Position numbers and translations under genes: made by a program. 64,000 nt of DNA from Marsupella aquatica. Lineage: Eukaryota > Marchantiophyta. Position 1 is the stretch's first letter, and every line of letters begins with the position of its first letter. The stretch covers positions 2,108,001 to 2,172,000 of the forward strand of contig OZ316899.1 in the NCBI GenBank assembly GCA_973895155.1, in the 5' to 3' direction. The notes under the pieces are model-generated. The model was not told the origin of the DNA. It saw nothing but the letters and a program-made list of their open reading frames with translations, and searched no databases. This document shows positions 31,538 to 44,548 of this stretch, piece after piece.

Positions 31538-32210
31538 TGGGGTTGACTTACCTCTGCAGCTCTACCTCCCGGGGTTGACTCCCTCTCGCACTCGCACCTC
31601 GCCTCCCTCCACCCAAGTGCCACCCGAGTCTCCCCCTCCCTCCTTGACAGTCCCGCTGCCCCGCGCTTGTGCCTCGCCTCCCTCTCCACTCGACTTCCGC
31701 CCAAGTCTCTCCCTCCCTCCCGACTTGCTTGCTCCCCCTCCCTCTCAACAATTTTTCTCCCCCTCCCAACTTGCTAGATCGCCCCCACCCTGACTCACTC
31801 TCTCCCACTACCGTGACTCGCACGTGCTTTTGTGAGCCCTCCCATGACTCGCTTTGCAGGACTCCCGACTTGCACGGGGCGAGCGAGTCAAGGCGAGGGT
31901 AGGCGAGGGAGGGAGGCAAGGCAAGGGAGTCCTCCTGCGAGGTGAGGGAGTCCTCTGTGGGAGTCGAGGCTAGGAGGGAATCGTGCAAGGCGAGGCAAGG
32001 GGGAGCGAGTCCTGTGCTCCTGGGTCGATGTTGGGAGGGAGGCAAGGCAATGGTCAACGTTGGGAGGGAGTCAGGTCTTGGCGAGGGTTGACTCGCCCGG
32101 GAGTATGGTCGACGCTGGGGTTTTGGGGGGCGCGGGAGGCATCAGGTTCTGTCGTCGACAAAACCCTCAACAGAACGCCTGGACCAAGCCGCTGTAAGTG
32201 GCTATGATCT
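31538..32210. repeat. Pyrimidine-rich low-complexity tract
   Basis: CT-rich with ccctccctcc and gactcgc words up to about 31870, then the complementary purine-rich composition (gagggaggcaaggc) to about 32070, so the two halves are partly self-complementary. Long open frames here come from base composition. Confidence 0.6.
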
Positions 32211-34482
32211 GTACGATTTTGTCGTCCTCGCATCAGGTGATAAAAAGATGAAGAGGGAGTCAGGTCTTGTCATCGACAGAAAGGCCATGATTTCCCAAAC
32301 TGTGCTCCAGGACGGGCCGATGATACGATCTAACGATGCTGGAAATACACATTTTAATCCAACAAACACAATGTCATTCCACTTCTTTCTGATTTCATAA
32401 GCAGACTATTCTCAGAGAAAAGCGGGATTGTATATTATAGTATGTAGATTTCACTCCAGATGTAGAGAATGGACCCCGGTATTTCATTGGAGGACTTTAT
32501 TACAAGGACAATCCCTGTAGGTAGACAGGACTTGGACTCCATTTGTTATAATCATTAGCTCTGCCCCCAATCATGCCTTCATACATTCAACCTGTACCTC
32601 CTTGGTACTGTATACGTCCTGCCTAAAGCTGCCCTGAGCTGCCAGAAAAATTTCAAAATTCCAAGTAAAACTAGCAGCCAATGAGATTGCAGCGTTAGTT
32701 TTTTGCTTTTTTTCTAACAAAATAGTAATCATTTTTTAATGCGGTTTTTTGCCAGCCATAGATCTTGACAAGGTCTACGTTTTGAGCTGTAGATTGCATA
32801 GAACTGCGGAGTGTAGGCGCAGCTGCAAGTAGTTGAATCGGACAGCCCAGGGAAGCGCTGCTGAAATACTCCACAATATGCTCACCCGATACTGTCAGGT
32901 ATGAGCACTCCGCATAACGTGGAATGCTTTGTACCACGAGTTGTGGTTTAAAATGTGGTTCACCGCGAGCTCACAAGCCATAAATGAGTGCAACTGTTCT
33001 TAGCCTGAATCAACTTGTTATCCAGCATACTAATCAATCCCCTAATTGATTATTTTTTAGGCCCAGGTGAATGGCATATGGCATACACTGCCTTTCTTCC
33101 TGGTTTATCAGGGAAGAAATTTAGTTTTATCTTTGCTCCTCTTAAATCCTTTCATTCACTCTTTCAAGAGTTGTGCGTTTCGGGTTGTGCACCAACGCAG
33201 TAGCAAACACTAGGAACGAGTACCTAAAAATGTCAGCACAGTTCATTCCCTGCTTGGATTGTTTTTGTACACATTAACCATCGCGTGAAAAAGCCATAAA
33301 GCTGTTCAATCCACAAGATTTTCAAATTGTTTCTTTTCACATTAACCATCGCGTGAAAAAGCCATAAACCTGTTCAATTTCTGTAACTCGCTATCCTTAG
33401 AACTGAATTCAATCCACAAGATTTTCGACTTGAAAATCTACAGAACCCAAATGGTGCCACAGAAGTGAAATCATCAAACAATCGACTTTATGGTACTGTA
33501 CAATTATTGCTAGAAATCCGCCCAAATGTAAGTTCCTCCAGTACCACTTCCCTACCCGTCCATATGGCCATTCAGACCTCTACCCAGAATGATGTGCAAT
33601 GGATGAGCACACTCGCAATCGTTTGACGACTGTCCAAATTCAGGAGAAAGGCAAGCCAAAACGAACTAGAAATCAACGTTATATAACGGAAGGATCTTGG
33701 AATCCTCGAAATGATACACTTTTGAGGCGTGTACAAGAAAGCCTGCACCTCTTGATACTTAAAGGCAAGCCCTAAGAACTTTTCAAATCTAACCTTGGAA
33801 GACTGCACAATACAAAATTGTTCCACCTCGTCATCAAAGATCCTTCAACATACTTCCACCGAAGCACACCACCTTCATGCGTGAATGCAAGACTGTCTGT
33901 CCCGGATGTGCCAGACACTAATATAGTTTTTGAAAGCTATCAACATTGTCGATATATCAACTATAGAAGCACTTGTAAAATGGGTCTCGATAGACTTAGG
34001 GAATAAAATGCAGGTCACTGCTGGCGATACTATAAGCACACTGAGGTGCAGAGCAGGGGGAAATGGGCAAGATAACTATGAAGCAATGCTAGACAAAATG
34101 CGGCATTTCATACCTTCTTAGTACTGACCAAATGGGCCAACGCTTGGGTTCAAATCTGTCATGCAAACTCAGAGGTTACTACCCTATATATATATATATT
34201 TTTTTTTTATTTTTTTATTTTTTTTGTTTTGTTTAAATAGACTGAGATGACTACCTCTGTTCTCCCATAACAGGGTGATTCTTTAGGCTAATGAGAAAAT
34301 TGTTTGCAAGCCTACCTCCAGCTTTGTGCTGACAATTTACTATTTACAACACCGACACTCTAGGAAACAGTGTATAATTTGAACAATGGACTTGAGGCTC
34401 CTTCCAGGATGACAGTCTCCTCATCTTTGTGTACCTCGACATGGTCGTTTGCCAGACCCTTCAAATCTTTAGGGAGCTCACC
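32211..34482. other. Intergenic, downstream of the NLR gene
   Basis: No convincing gene. A direct repeat (cacattaaccatcgcgtgaaaaagccataaa) occurs at about 33277 and 33341, and 'ttcaatccacaagattttc' also occurs twice. A TA/T-rich tract lies at about 34188-34240. Confidence 0.5.
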
Positions 34483-37400
34483 CTAGAGGCCAGTACAGCC
34501 AACCAAATTTAGGACGTGTAATGATGGAAGACCTGCGACTTCAGCAGGAAGCTTGGTCAGTTTCGTGCAGCAATTCAGTGACAAAGTTTGCAGTGAGATC
34601 AGGTTTCCTATCTCCATAGGAAGCTGTGACAGATGCTTGCAGTAGTCCAGATCTAACGATTGGAGAGTGGACAAACTCCATAGTTCTTCAGGGAGCTTCA
34701 ATAATGCCGTGCAATTGCTCAGGTTAAGTCGTAGCAAAGAACGCAGGCAGCCAATTTCTTTTGGAAGCTCTTTCAAACCTACACAAGAACTTAGATCCAA
34801 TCCTTCCAAGAATTCCAAACTGCCGATCTCCCTCGGAAGTTTCTCCAGCCTTGCACAAGATGACAAAGAAAGCTCTTTCAGCATCCCCAGCTTTCCTATC
34901 TCGGGAGAGATAGACGTCAAGGGACAGTGCCCACATAAAAGATGGGTAAGGCTGCGCAAGCCTCCAATTTCTTTAGGTAACAGGGTCAAGCCCTTGCATC
35001 GACTTAGATTGAGCTTTTCAAGATTGAACAGATTGCCAATCTCAGGGGGTAATGAAGAAAGGTTCTGGCAACCTGAGAGGTCCATTTCCCTTAGATTTCC
35101 GAGATTCCCGAGCGCCCTTGGAAGTTCTTTAACACCCCCACAGTTCTCCATACGGAATCTAGTAAGACAGCGCAAGTTTCCAAGCCTCTCGGTGAGGTCC
35201 CGCAGCCGGCTGCAGCTATAGAGGTGAAGTTCCACCAGGCCAGTTACTTGTGCCACTAAGTCAGGGAGCTCTTCCATGTTGTTGCATCCAATCAGAGTCA
35301 AATCCTTCAACTGTGGTGGATACTGTTTACACAAACAAGGCACGAATCACTCGTCGATTTACTAGTGCTCCGACAACAAGACGACATTCATGACGGATAG
35401 AGTGATCTGATCTGCCCCTGCTTCGCACGAAGTACTGGACATCAGGTATCTCAATAAACAGTGCAATATCTAGAGAAAATCCCAATCGCGATCACTTGAA
35501 ACAAATCAAAACACCCGACCGTATCCTAGAAATAATAAGCTACAGACGGCGAGATTTCTTCGTGGCCATGCACAGTTTCGAACTTGCACAACAACTCATC
35601 GAGCTATCCCACGAGCTTCTTCAGTTAAAACAGCTGGCCCGGATAAATCAGAAGTTCGAAGCAAGAACTTCTAGGCCAGATGATAATCCACAGGGTTGAA
35701 ATGTACCGACAAAACTTGCTATATATTAAAGCAGGTGCAATAGTACTCAAAGAGCCGACAATGTACGTGCATCAAACGACAGTAAATGGAAGTTTAGAGA
35801 TGTGCACTAGGGAAACTCGTTGAGAGGTCAACTACGTAAAAACATGGATATTGATTTGCAAGCGTTCATTAGCATGGCGAAAAAGCCCCAACAATAAACG
35901 TCCATGTCATCACTCAAAACGCACCACAGCCTCGTGATACTTAAAGAGAGGACAGGTATAAAACCCGCTTTCTTCGTTACCTTTAAGTTCAAATCAATCT
36001 CATGAGCTCTCAAGATAAGCATCTCCAGCTTCTTCAGGCGGTTCATTTGGAAAGGAATCTTCACTTCTGATGAAGGTTGACTTCGTCCCCAATAGAAAAA
36101 CTGCAGGTTATTCAAAGCCTTGGTGCAGTACCCTCGTATCCCAGTATCATGAAGCACCAAAAGCCGTAAATTATGCATCTTTTCCAACATTTGTCCCTGG
36201 ACAGCTTCCTTGCAACATAGAAGAGACAGGCCTTGGATATTACTCAGCTCCTGAATGCAATTTAAGATCAGTGAGTGCAAGAACACATTTACCACAACCT
36301 TTCGTGTCCTATCAACAGATTCCTTCGCTTTCGCACCTTCAGAATGGAAAGTATAGGTTAACAAATACCAAAACCAAAGAGAAATTGAAACTACAGGTGT
36401 ACATACATTTCCAGGTCCATCCACCAGTAGTCTCTCGGGTAAATGTGTCTGATCCTCCGATACGACACGATTCCCTATAGCTCGGCGGGAACCGATTGCA
36501 GCCAGTAGATCATGCATGCCTACAAGATCCACCTTCCACGGATACTCCGAGTATTTTGTCCATTGGGCTATCCCGTACAAGGTCTCAGTATCCCTCTTGC
36601 AGACTGCAGTCCAAGTTTGGCTTGTCAAGCTTTTTATCTGTGATTGCCCCACTATTCGTTCCACAATCCTCCAGTCCCAGCCTCGAAAAAAAACTGAGAT
36701 ATCTAAGAAAGCTTCTTTTAAGCCAAAGTCAAGCCGGTCATAAATAACCTGAAGCTTCATAAACATCTGATCTTCTGCTGAGTCTAAGTCTGCTGCAGCT
36801 TTCAACTTCTTAGATATCAGAGACCAATTTTCTTGACTCTGATTGGCTTCATCTGCAAAATAGGAACCGGTGACTTTAAGCGCGAGAGGATTGCCATCAC
36901 AGTGTGGAACGATCTGATCAACCATGTCCACGTACTTGTATTGCATACTCTGACTCAGAGCTGAATGTGGGACTGCGTGAGAGAGAAAAAGAGTTTTAGC
37001 TTGTTGAGCACCGAGAGCAGGTAACTTGTATGCTAAAAAATTGTATTGAGGTGCTGCATGTCGACAAAGCTGATCCAAACGATTTATGATAGCTAAGGAG
37101 GGGGATGTTACAATGATTGACGTTCTAGGAGGAAGAACTTTCCCAAGGCTATGAGGAAAGAGCTCTCCAATGAGACGGATGTCAAAGAGATTGTCAATTG
37201 CTATACGGGCTGGTTTGTTGTTGTGTTTCAGTTTCTGTAATTGGTATAGTAGAGCATTTCTACCTTGTGCTGTGCTGGAAAACTCTTTCTTCCCTCCACC
37301 TAGCTGTTGCAATAGAGATGTCTGCAATCTACGGAGATCATCTGGTCTTTCACCTACTTCAACTGACGCGAACAATCGTTTGTGAGTATGCTGTAGTGTA

Positions 37401-39350
37401 GTGACAACTTCATTCAGTAAAGTTGTTTTACCCACTCCTGCATGACCGTGTATACCCACTAAACAGACCCCAATTTTCTGGATGTGGTTAATAACCTGAT
37501 GGACATGATGATCGACACCCATAGCTGTGGTCTGCAATGTGGGTGCCTTCTTAGTCACAACCCGATTGCCCACAGCAGCCAGAGTGGCAAACATTAGACT
37601 GTCCTGCAAAACTTTGAGCTCGCTGAGAACTTCGTCCAACAGATATGGCACACTGTCCGATAAGGACTTTCTGAGAACCCAGGATTTCACTGGGGAGCAA
37701 CAGCTGCACAAGAAGATCCAAGACACCGGAGAGGGTCAACTCAGATTCACCGGTCAAGTTTGACTTCAATGCGAAAGGACCAGCCCCCGTGGTACGATGA
37801 ATCCGATTTCGCGAAGGGGCTAGCTCTTCCAACCTTACAACGCTTGAGTAGCGAGTTTCCGAATACTCCGAGAAGTCGCACACACAGTTGCATTGCAATA
37901 ATTGTGAAATACACACGTTCCAGGCTCCACCTTAGTTGTAAAGAATACTGATTTCCAATAGTGAGGATGCATACTAACGAAACAATTTAATGTCGACTAG
38001 ATAGATAAGGTAAATGATCACAAGGTAGATAATCACAATAAGCACACCTTTGGCTATTGATGGCCTTGCGCTCGATGTGCTTGATCACAGCGACAGTATA
38101 TAATAGAGTGCCTGCCGCAATCTTGAAAATATCACTGTCGGTCTCCAGCGAAAGCTTCAGCTCGTCAATTTGATCGCCGATGTACTCAACTTGCTTTCGA
38201 AAAGTCAAAACCTTGTCTTTGCTGAAGGGGATGTTGTTAGGCCATTTCATTATGTACCCAACGAGCTTCAATGTAAGACCAAACCAACTTAGATTGCCAG
38301 CCTCTCTCAAGATATCCCATTGCAGGTTTTCAAATGTGAGTACACGATTCTTCATATTTGTTTCAGTAACCTACAGAGTAACGGTAGTCATTAGAGGATC
38401 GCCGAAACGGCTGAACTACTGTGAAGCAGCAGATCCACGAGCTGAAAGCTAAAGCTACACAAAAATTTGTACCTGCCAGGCATGATAATCACGGAGTTTG
38501 AGGCAACAGTCACTAGTAAATTGTGCCTCTTCAGACACAGGAAATTATCGTAATACTCGGCAACAAGCGCACAAGGAGGTGAATCTCGGAGACATTGTAA
38601 AACGTGGACGATGCCATGATTAAGAGCATGCCTGCAGGGCAGCTTCTACGAGGGCCATCTTCCTGTGTAATACAATGAACCCATACAGGTTATTCTGGTC
38701 TCGATTGGAATGCCGATATCTCACTGCGACTCTCGAAGAAGAGATACCAAAGCGAACGCCCGCGTATTAACGGTTATGCGAACGGGCCGCTAGAACCAGA
38801 CCCACGTCTAACAACAAATCCTCGCCCACGCACGGTGAAAGGATGTCGGAAGGGTTGTGCTCATGAGTTCACACAGCTGAGGAGCATTTGAACGATGTGG
38901 TGCATACAAAGAGGTATTTTACTGCTCTCGAATCGGCTACCTCCCAGGACTAGTGGATACACTACCAAGAATTAAACCTTGCGTAAAAGACTTAACCATC
39001 GAGCTGTTTCACAACTCGTGCAGGACCGTACCTTCATGCGAAGCCCTTCTAGGAAAGGAGTATGAAATCTGAGAAAGTCGTCCATCTCCTTGAAGTCCTC
39101 CGTATGCTCAGCTGGTGTTCCCACTTCTGGCTCTGGTTCTGAAACCGTGGGACTCACGGCGTCCGGCTCACTTCCTCTCGGACTAGCACACTCGTGCCAT
39201 TTCAAGGCAGGGTTGACCGCCTGAAACTTGTGCTCAAAACCCACGCCATTCTTCATGCCTGACTTTAATATCTCGAACTGGTTTCCGGGCGTCGATCGCT
39301 CCCCATCCCACCCCAGGGCATTCGGGAGTAGAGCCACGTCCTGCATTATA
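34483..39350 (-). CDS. NLR immune receptor-like gene (NB-ARC plus LRR), spliced
   Basis: The minus strand encodes an NB-ARC ATPase followed by leucine-rich repeats, the layout of plant intracellular immune receptors. Main exon 37703-36407: P-loop GIHGHAGVGKTTLL (about 37460), kinase-2 IAIDNLFD (about 37195), RTSIIVTS, GLPL-like CDGNPLALKV (about 36890) and MHD in GMHDLL (about 36515). Second exon 36250-35981 resembles the region linking NB-ARC to LRR (MHNLRLLVLHDTG). Third exon 35322-34483 holds about eleven 24-residue LRRs of LP-EIGNL type, ending TAG. The introns 36406-36251 and 35980-35323 have GT/AG ends in phase 0. Candidate upstream exons (38370-38048, 38645-38473, up to 39032 and beyond) encode helical sequence with no recognisable TIR domain; their phases are not fully resolved. 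No stop breaks the main exons. Confidence 0.8.
38048..39350 (-). other. Candidate N-terminal exons of the NLR gene
   Basis: Open segments with splice-like borders: about 39350-39032 (ends aag then gtacgg), 38645-38473 (ends ggcag then gta) and 38370-38048 (ends ag then gtgtgc). The last has long amphipathic stretches (VEYIGDQIDELKLSLE), so a helical bundle or coiled coil is possible. One exon boundary cannot be reconciled in phase, so at least one border is wrong. Confidence 0.4.
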
Positions 39351-39780
39351 TCGCAAAGAATGTGTTGACGACGATGCTTCTCGATGAAAACATTAACATT
39401 AAAAGCGCGTTGACGCCTTTGTGTGCACAATATGCAAAACAATAGGTGCAAACGGCACCAGCTCGTACCGAGCTAAGATCTAAAAAAGAATTTGTTCAAA
39501 CCCTGCGAAGGTTCTGGAAACAATGAACTAATCTCGTACATGTTTCCTAGCACTCCTAAGAGCTTTTCCCTCATGCCCTAGATCTTGGCCCGTGACTTTT
39601 GAAGGCCTCACGTCTCTTCGTCACAACTTGAGACAGGCATCCTGGAATGTCCCATGTGGTTTCACCATGCGAGCGGGAATGAATTTTTGGTAGTGAGGGA
39701 AGACTATTGCGTATATAGTTAAGGTAGTCGGGTGCCTCTTTATGAAGTACTAGTTCAATACCGTGCCTCTTTATGAAGTA
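39350..39780. other. Region between the NLR gene and the Helitron
   Basis: It should include the NLR promoter, but I cannot name a box. Near 39735-39780 'gcctctttatgaagtactag' occurs twice in tandem (a second copy of the Helitron end motif). Confidence 0.4.
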
Positions 39781-39794
39781 CTAGTTCGATACCC

Positions 39795-40062
39795 ATGCGT
39801 TGCACAAAAGAAGTCGTGTCGGTCAAGATGTCGTTGAGAAATAAAAGATGTTGTGGTGGCCAAGAGGTCGTGGAGAGAAAAGATGTTGTGGCGGCCAAGG
39901 GTCGTGGAGAGAAACGATGTTGTGACGGCCAAGAGGTCGTGGAGAGAAAAGATGTGGTGTTGGCCAAGAGGTCGTGGAGAGCAAAGATGTAGTGTTAGCC
40001 AAGAGGTCGTTGGGAAAAAAGACGTTGTGTTGCCCAAGACGACGTTGAGAAAAAAATTTGGT
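39795..40062 (-). repeat. Subterminal minisatellite of the Helitron
   Basis: About seven copies of a 33-36 bp unit (plus strand 'ggccaagaggtcgtggagag' followed by aaaagatgttgtg). It lies inside the Helitron 3' end. Open frames over it come from the repeat. Confidence 0.9.
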
Positions 40063-40244
40063 TAAGTATACCGATGTTGTAATTACAATATGGTCGATAA
40101 GCAAAATATGTCATTAGTCAAAGACTTTATGAAGTAAAAGATGTTGTTAAGTACAAAAGTGAAAGAATAAATATTTTGAAGAGAATACACATGATGAGGT
40201 CTTTCTTGATTTAGTAGAGAATTTCATCATATACAACATTTTTG

Positions 40245-42267
40245 GTCAACTTTGCTTGAACTCCATCTTCACTACCTGGAAGTAACACTTTTATCCTTGT
40301 AGGACATGTTGCTCTTGAAAAGGCAACATACAATTGACCATGACTGAAAATCGACTTAGAAGTTGCAATCCTACATGTTCTAAAGTCTGACCTTGTGCCT
40401 TATTAATAGTCATGGCATATGCCACTCAAACCGGGAATTGGACTATTCGCAACATGAAAGGAAGCCCCTCATCTGACGTCAACGGAATACGTGGTATGAA
40501 CGTTATGTTTCCTACATGTTTGCCTGCAAGAACCTGCGCCTCTATGACACGACTATTGATTGTACGTACTATGAGTCGTGTCCCGTTACATAATCCTGTA
40601 GTGAAGTGGACATTACGTAAAAGAATAACAGGGCACCAACCTTAAGTACTAGCTTGTGCGGAGGCAAACCGCTGGGTGTTAGCGTATTCAAGAACTCAGT
40701 AGGGTAAAAGTCACGTCCTTCCAATTGATCCGGGCAATCTATACTTAAGAAGGTGTGCGCATCTCCTACGAGCCCTTCCAATATTGAACTGTTGATCTTC
40801 AGCACCTCCTCGTTTGTTGGCGCCAATATTGTTCTCTCGCTTAGGAACTTGTCATCAATATTCTCCAATGATGGATAAATTGCATGAATCAAGGAGTCAA
40901 TGTCAACAATGTTCTCCACCATGGATGGCGGGACCATAATCATGTTATTTAACGCTTCTTGCTTTGGCAATTTATCATCCCCAAGTTGAAGGAGCCATTC
41001 TTGGAAAGTCTCATTCCCAAACTCAATTGAAGTGGATGTACCCCGCGCACGCATATTCTCCGTAAGCTTGAATGTTTTCACATAGTGCCAAATGTGAGAT
41101 TTCTTCAAACATCCTCCCACAATCTGTGCACGGCTTGCTCTTGCCTTCACCGACAACACTTGTCAAAAGTCCCCTACAAATGCAACCACCAGTCCCCCAA
41201 ACTTTTCTATTGTCTTCTCTTATGTTGCGAAGTGTCCTATGAAGCGCCTCCACAACATGTTGATGAACCATAGGTGCTTCATCCCACAGAATGAATTTTG
41301 TCCTTTGCAATAATTCAACAAGCTCCGTTTGCTTCTTCACGTTGCATAGTGATTGAGCATTGGGATTGAGAGGAAGCTTGAACCTTGAATGTGTTGTGCG
41401 ACCTCCATCCAACAACAAACCTGCAATTCCTGAAGACGCCACAGCCAACGCTACGTCCCCATCAGCCCACACCCTACGTAGAAGAACATTCTCCACAAAG
41501 GTCTTCCCCGTCCCTCCTGGCCCATCAATGAAGAATGTGGAAGCCTCACGACCCCGGACCACCTCCAATATTGCAGTGTAGGTAGTACGTTGCCCAACAT
41601 TCAACAAAGGCTCATGCTCAACCAATTGTTGTAACAAATCCTCCTGGCAATAAGACATCTCCTCCCGTATCAATTGATTGGTGTTTGCCAGATCTTCACA
41701 AAATTGCTCTGAAGGGAGGGGCAACCCAAATTCGCCCAATGTCTTCCCTTGGGTGTGCAATGCCTGTCCAATCAAATACAGGGCAAAGCTCCTTTGTTGT
41801 TCTTCTGAGGGTTCAAGAATACCCATGCTTAGAAGGCGATGACGACAATCGTCACTCAACTTTGAAGCGTGTTTTGTCCACAAATCATAGGGTTGTGTTG
41901 GACCGCCAAAGATGAGGATGGTGATGAACAACCGTCGAAGCTGTGAGCCGGTCCGCATGAGGCCCGCCTTGCTAAGACACCTATCCCACTCTACATCATT
42001 CTTGTACAATCCACGTGCAAGGGCGGCCTCTTTGAACGTTGAATGCACCACATTCTCAAAAGTACGGAGATCTTCAAAACTCTGAGCCCCAATAACAACA
42101 ATCAAGAGGGCTTGCAAATAATATCTCTCCCTTGCTGATGGGGCCATAAAATACATTCGCCCAATGTTGAACCATTGTTGACACGGAGTCCATTTGCGTA
42201 TCGCATTGTTCCACGTCCATTCTCGAGGGAAATTTGTGTACATGACATGGCGTGCCGATTCAAACAT
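40245..42267 (-). pseudogene. Helitron helicase (Pif1-like) domain
   Basis: The minus-strand frame 42267-41023 contains the Walker A motif GPGGTGKTF (about 41520) and Walker B ILWDEAPMV (about 41290), typical of the Pif1-like helicase of Helitrons, which unwinds DNA during rolling-circle transfer. A frameshift near 41090 leads to 41159-40569 (ERTILAPTNEEVLKIN; FLNTLTPSGLPPHKL). After another break the final motif AMTINKAQGQTL is readable at about 40415-40380, ending near 40245. Between Walker B and the continuation a stretch (about 41215-41060) reads in a changed frame. The gene is nearly complete but inactive. Confidence 0.85.
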
Positions 42268-43324
42268 TGCGTTTGCCTTGAACCATGGCTGTCAAAGTGG
42301 TGTCTACAATGTCTACATCTTCATTGAACATTATTGCCTGTTCCCTTTCACAATGCACTTGGAGACGTTGGACAGAAGTACTACTCTCTGCCATTTTAAA
42401 TTGGAAAATCCACCACGTCCCTTCCGCCGCAGACACATAGCATGCATCAAGATGTGTTTTGATTTCATCCCGTGACTCTCCAACTGCCACCCTCACCCGA
42501 TCATGCCCCTTATATACATACTTGTATAAGTACTTAATCACCTTAATGGAACAACAAATCTCCACATTAATGTGAGCATTGTATTTCATGCTCAAGTATG
42601 GGCTGTAAGGAACAACCCATCTATTGTCAAACCTAAATCCATTCTTGTCCTTGCTGAATGACTGCCCATTGTCTCACCGTCGATACAAAGGATAGCCTCC
42701 GTCCCCAAATTGTGTCTCTGAGGAGAATTCGCAAGGATAACGCTTAGTGCACTTCCCATCTTCCATGCACGGCGAGTTCGGATAACCTATGCCACATGGA
42801 CCATGGACCATGCACTTGGTTATTGTCTCATGAAGTTGAGGATATTTTACTTTATAAGGGATCTCAGCACACACCAACTCATCCACCTTGTCAGGGATGC
42901 GAATCTTGTGCTACTCTGCCAAAATAATCAATGTGTGGGCATGAGGTAACCCACGCTTTTGGAACTCTATGACATACATAGAGGCAATGGGCCTTCCCAA
43001 GACCCCTTGGCAAACCTTTGCCAACAACGCCCTTAGCTTCAGTTTGAAGCATCGTGCCATAATTTCATCCCGGTTGGTTGGACTCTGAACCTCAAAGCAC
43101 TTTGCTTTTATCTCCGACCATTTTGGATTGCAAATGAACATGATGGACAGATCTGGCGGGCCATATGTGCATACAACAGCCATGGCATCCTGGTACGCCT
43201 GGGCCATACTACATGCACTCCCATCATAAGTTGAGGACAAAATGAAAGTCTTGCCCAACTCACTTGCACGTGCATCTCCCTCATGCACGGCAGCTTGAAG
43301 ACCCAAATAAAGGTTAGTCCACAA
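42260..43324 (-). pseudogene. Helitron Rep (HUH nuclease) domain
   Basis: The minus strand carries the HUH-type motif in RGLPHAHTLIIL (about 42960-42925), followed by TAG at 42911-42913 where CAG would keep the frame. The same frame resumes to 42674, where TGA (from CGA) ends it, and then reads on through the paired-tyrosine region YLYKYVYKGHDR (about 42535-42500). Rep nicks and joins single strands at the Helitron ends through these tyrosines. Both interrupting stops are C-to-T type. It overlaps the helicase frame start. Confidence 0.8.
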
Positions 43325-44548
43325 TTTTCATTGATTGTTGCGGATATATGTCAAGCATGTTTGATTGATGCATGCATAGGCATCAACTATGTATTGTTTG
43401 AGGAGCCGTCCACCACGAAGGAGCCAATCATCATTACATTGCGCATGAAGATGGTACGCAAAGTATTGCAGTTGCGTGACCTTCTTGGACCCGTTACGTC
43501 CAGTCCTTGCCCCGGTAATAGCTTGATGAAAAACCCCGTCACTCATTTCAAAACCCACCAACGGAATATCATATGACCATCCGTCTTGGCCTCGTGGAAA
43601 AAGAAGAACATAGTGGAGTGGCACATAAGACCTATGCCACTCAGAGATCCTACGCAATTGCCCATCCATTTGCCTAAGGACGATGTCCCTATGGCTAACT
43701 TCAATGTCTTCGTCACCCACCATGACAACGCCGATGTCATCAGCCATGGGCTTGTTGTAACGCCTTGGATCACTGTCGCGCTTGGCCATGAGGTGTAAAG
43801 ATACCTCTGGCACATCCCCCCCTTGATCCGACTTCCTGCATTCTTAAATAGATGAACATATCCATTATGTTTGTGCAACATGTCTTGCAATTGAGCCAGT
43901 ATGCTTGGATCCAAGTGCGGCATTTGGTTCAGCCTACAACAAAAGTAATTAGAACCACTCAGGTAACTGGAGACATACAAAAATATACCTGATCAAGATT
44001 GAACATAGTGGAGTGGTCATGGGATTGAGGAAATGTACCTATTCCCCACTTCATTGGTGGTGTCGTAAACGTACAACTACGCAATTTTGGGTCCTTCTCC
44101 TGTTGGGGGAAAAAGGCTCCCCGCAAGATGGTACAACGCTCCTTGGATACAAAAGGAGTACGGTCCTTGACTGTTATTGCGCTCATCCACTTTTGCACCA
44201 ATGGAGGTAAACGCCAAGGCATTGTTATAACCTCTTATGTTGTTGCGGAAATTCTTCCCAAGATTGTCTTGCCTTGTAAGCAAGCTTTGTAGAGGCTTAG
44301 GTGGGGCACCAAAAGGAGGCAATTTAACCTTGCCGTCAGCACAACAGGCACTAAAAATGGGATTGTTTTGGTGCCCTTTTTGCATTACTCCAGCCAATGA
44401 AGTGGCCCACATGTGCGGCAAACCACGTCCATACGCCCCAAACAATATCGGGCCAAGTGAGGATCCAATGGCCTTCGAGCCTTGGGAAGACGACTGGTTA
44501 GCTGTGTGGGTCTTTGTCACACAATTTCTTCTTCGCTCCGCAACATAG
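43325..44548 (-). pseudogene. N-terminal part of the Helitron protein
   Basis: Minus-strand frames at 44520-44077, 44222-43959, 43980-43543 and 43813-43328 represent the region before Rep. The first includes paired Cys (FSACCADGKVKLPPF), a feature of the zinc-finger-like start of Helitron proteins. A later piece reads NKPMADDIGVVMVGD and YVPLHYVLLFPRGQDGW, the conserved 'HPLHYVLLFP'-type block before Rep. An intron or insertion with frame changes lies near 43940-44040. Confidence 0.7.

Noticed and set aside
31548-32057. 169-aa minus-strand ORF
   Set aside because: It comes from biased composition (Arg/Gly/Ser-rich) in the CT/GA tract; no motif.
34667-35221. 184-aa plus-strand ORF
   Set aside because: It is antisense to the LRR exon, whose regular repeat keeps the opposite frame open.
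36070-36480. 136-aa plus-strand ORF
   Set aside because: It lies antisense to the NB-ARC/LRR linker exons and has no motif.
39755-40104. Minus- and plus-strand ORFs with HHHIFSLHDLL-like repeats
   Set aside because: They are translations of the Helitron minisatellite.
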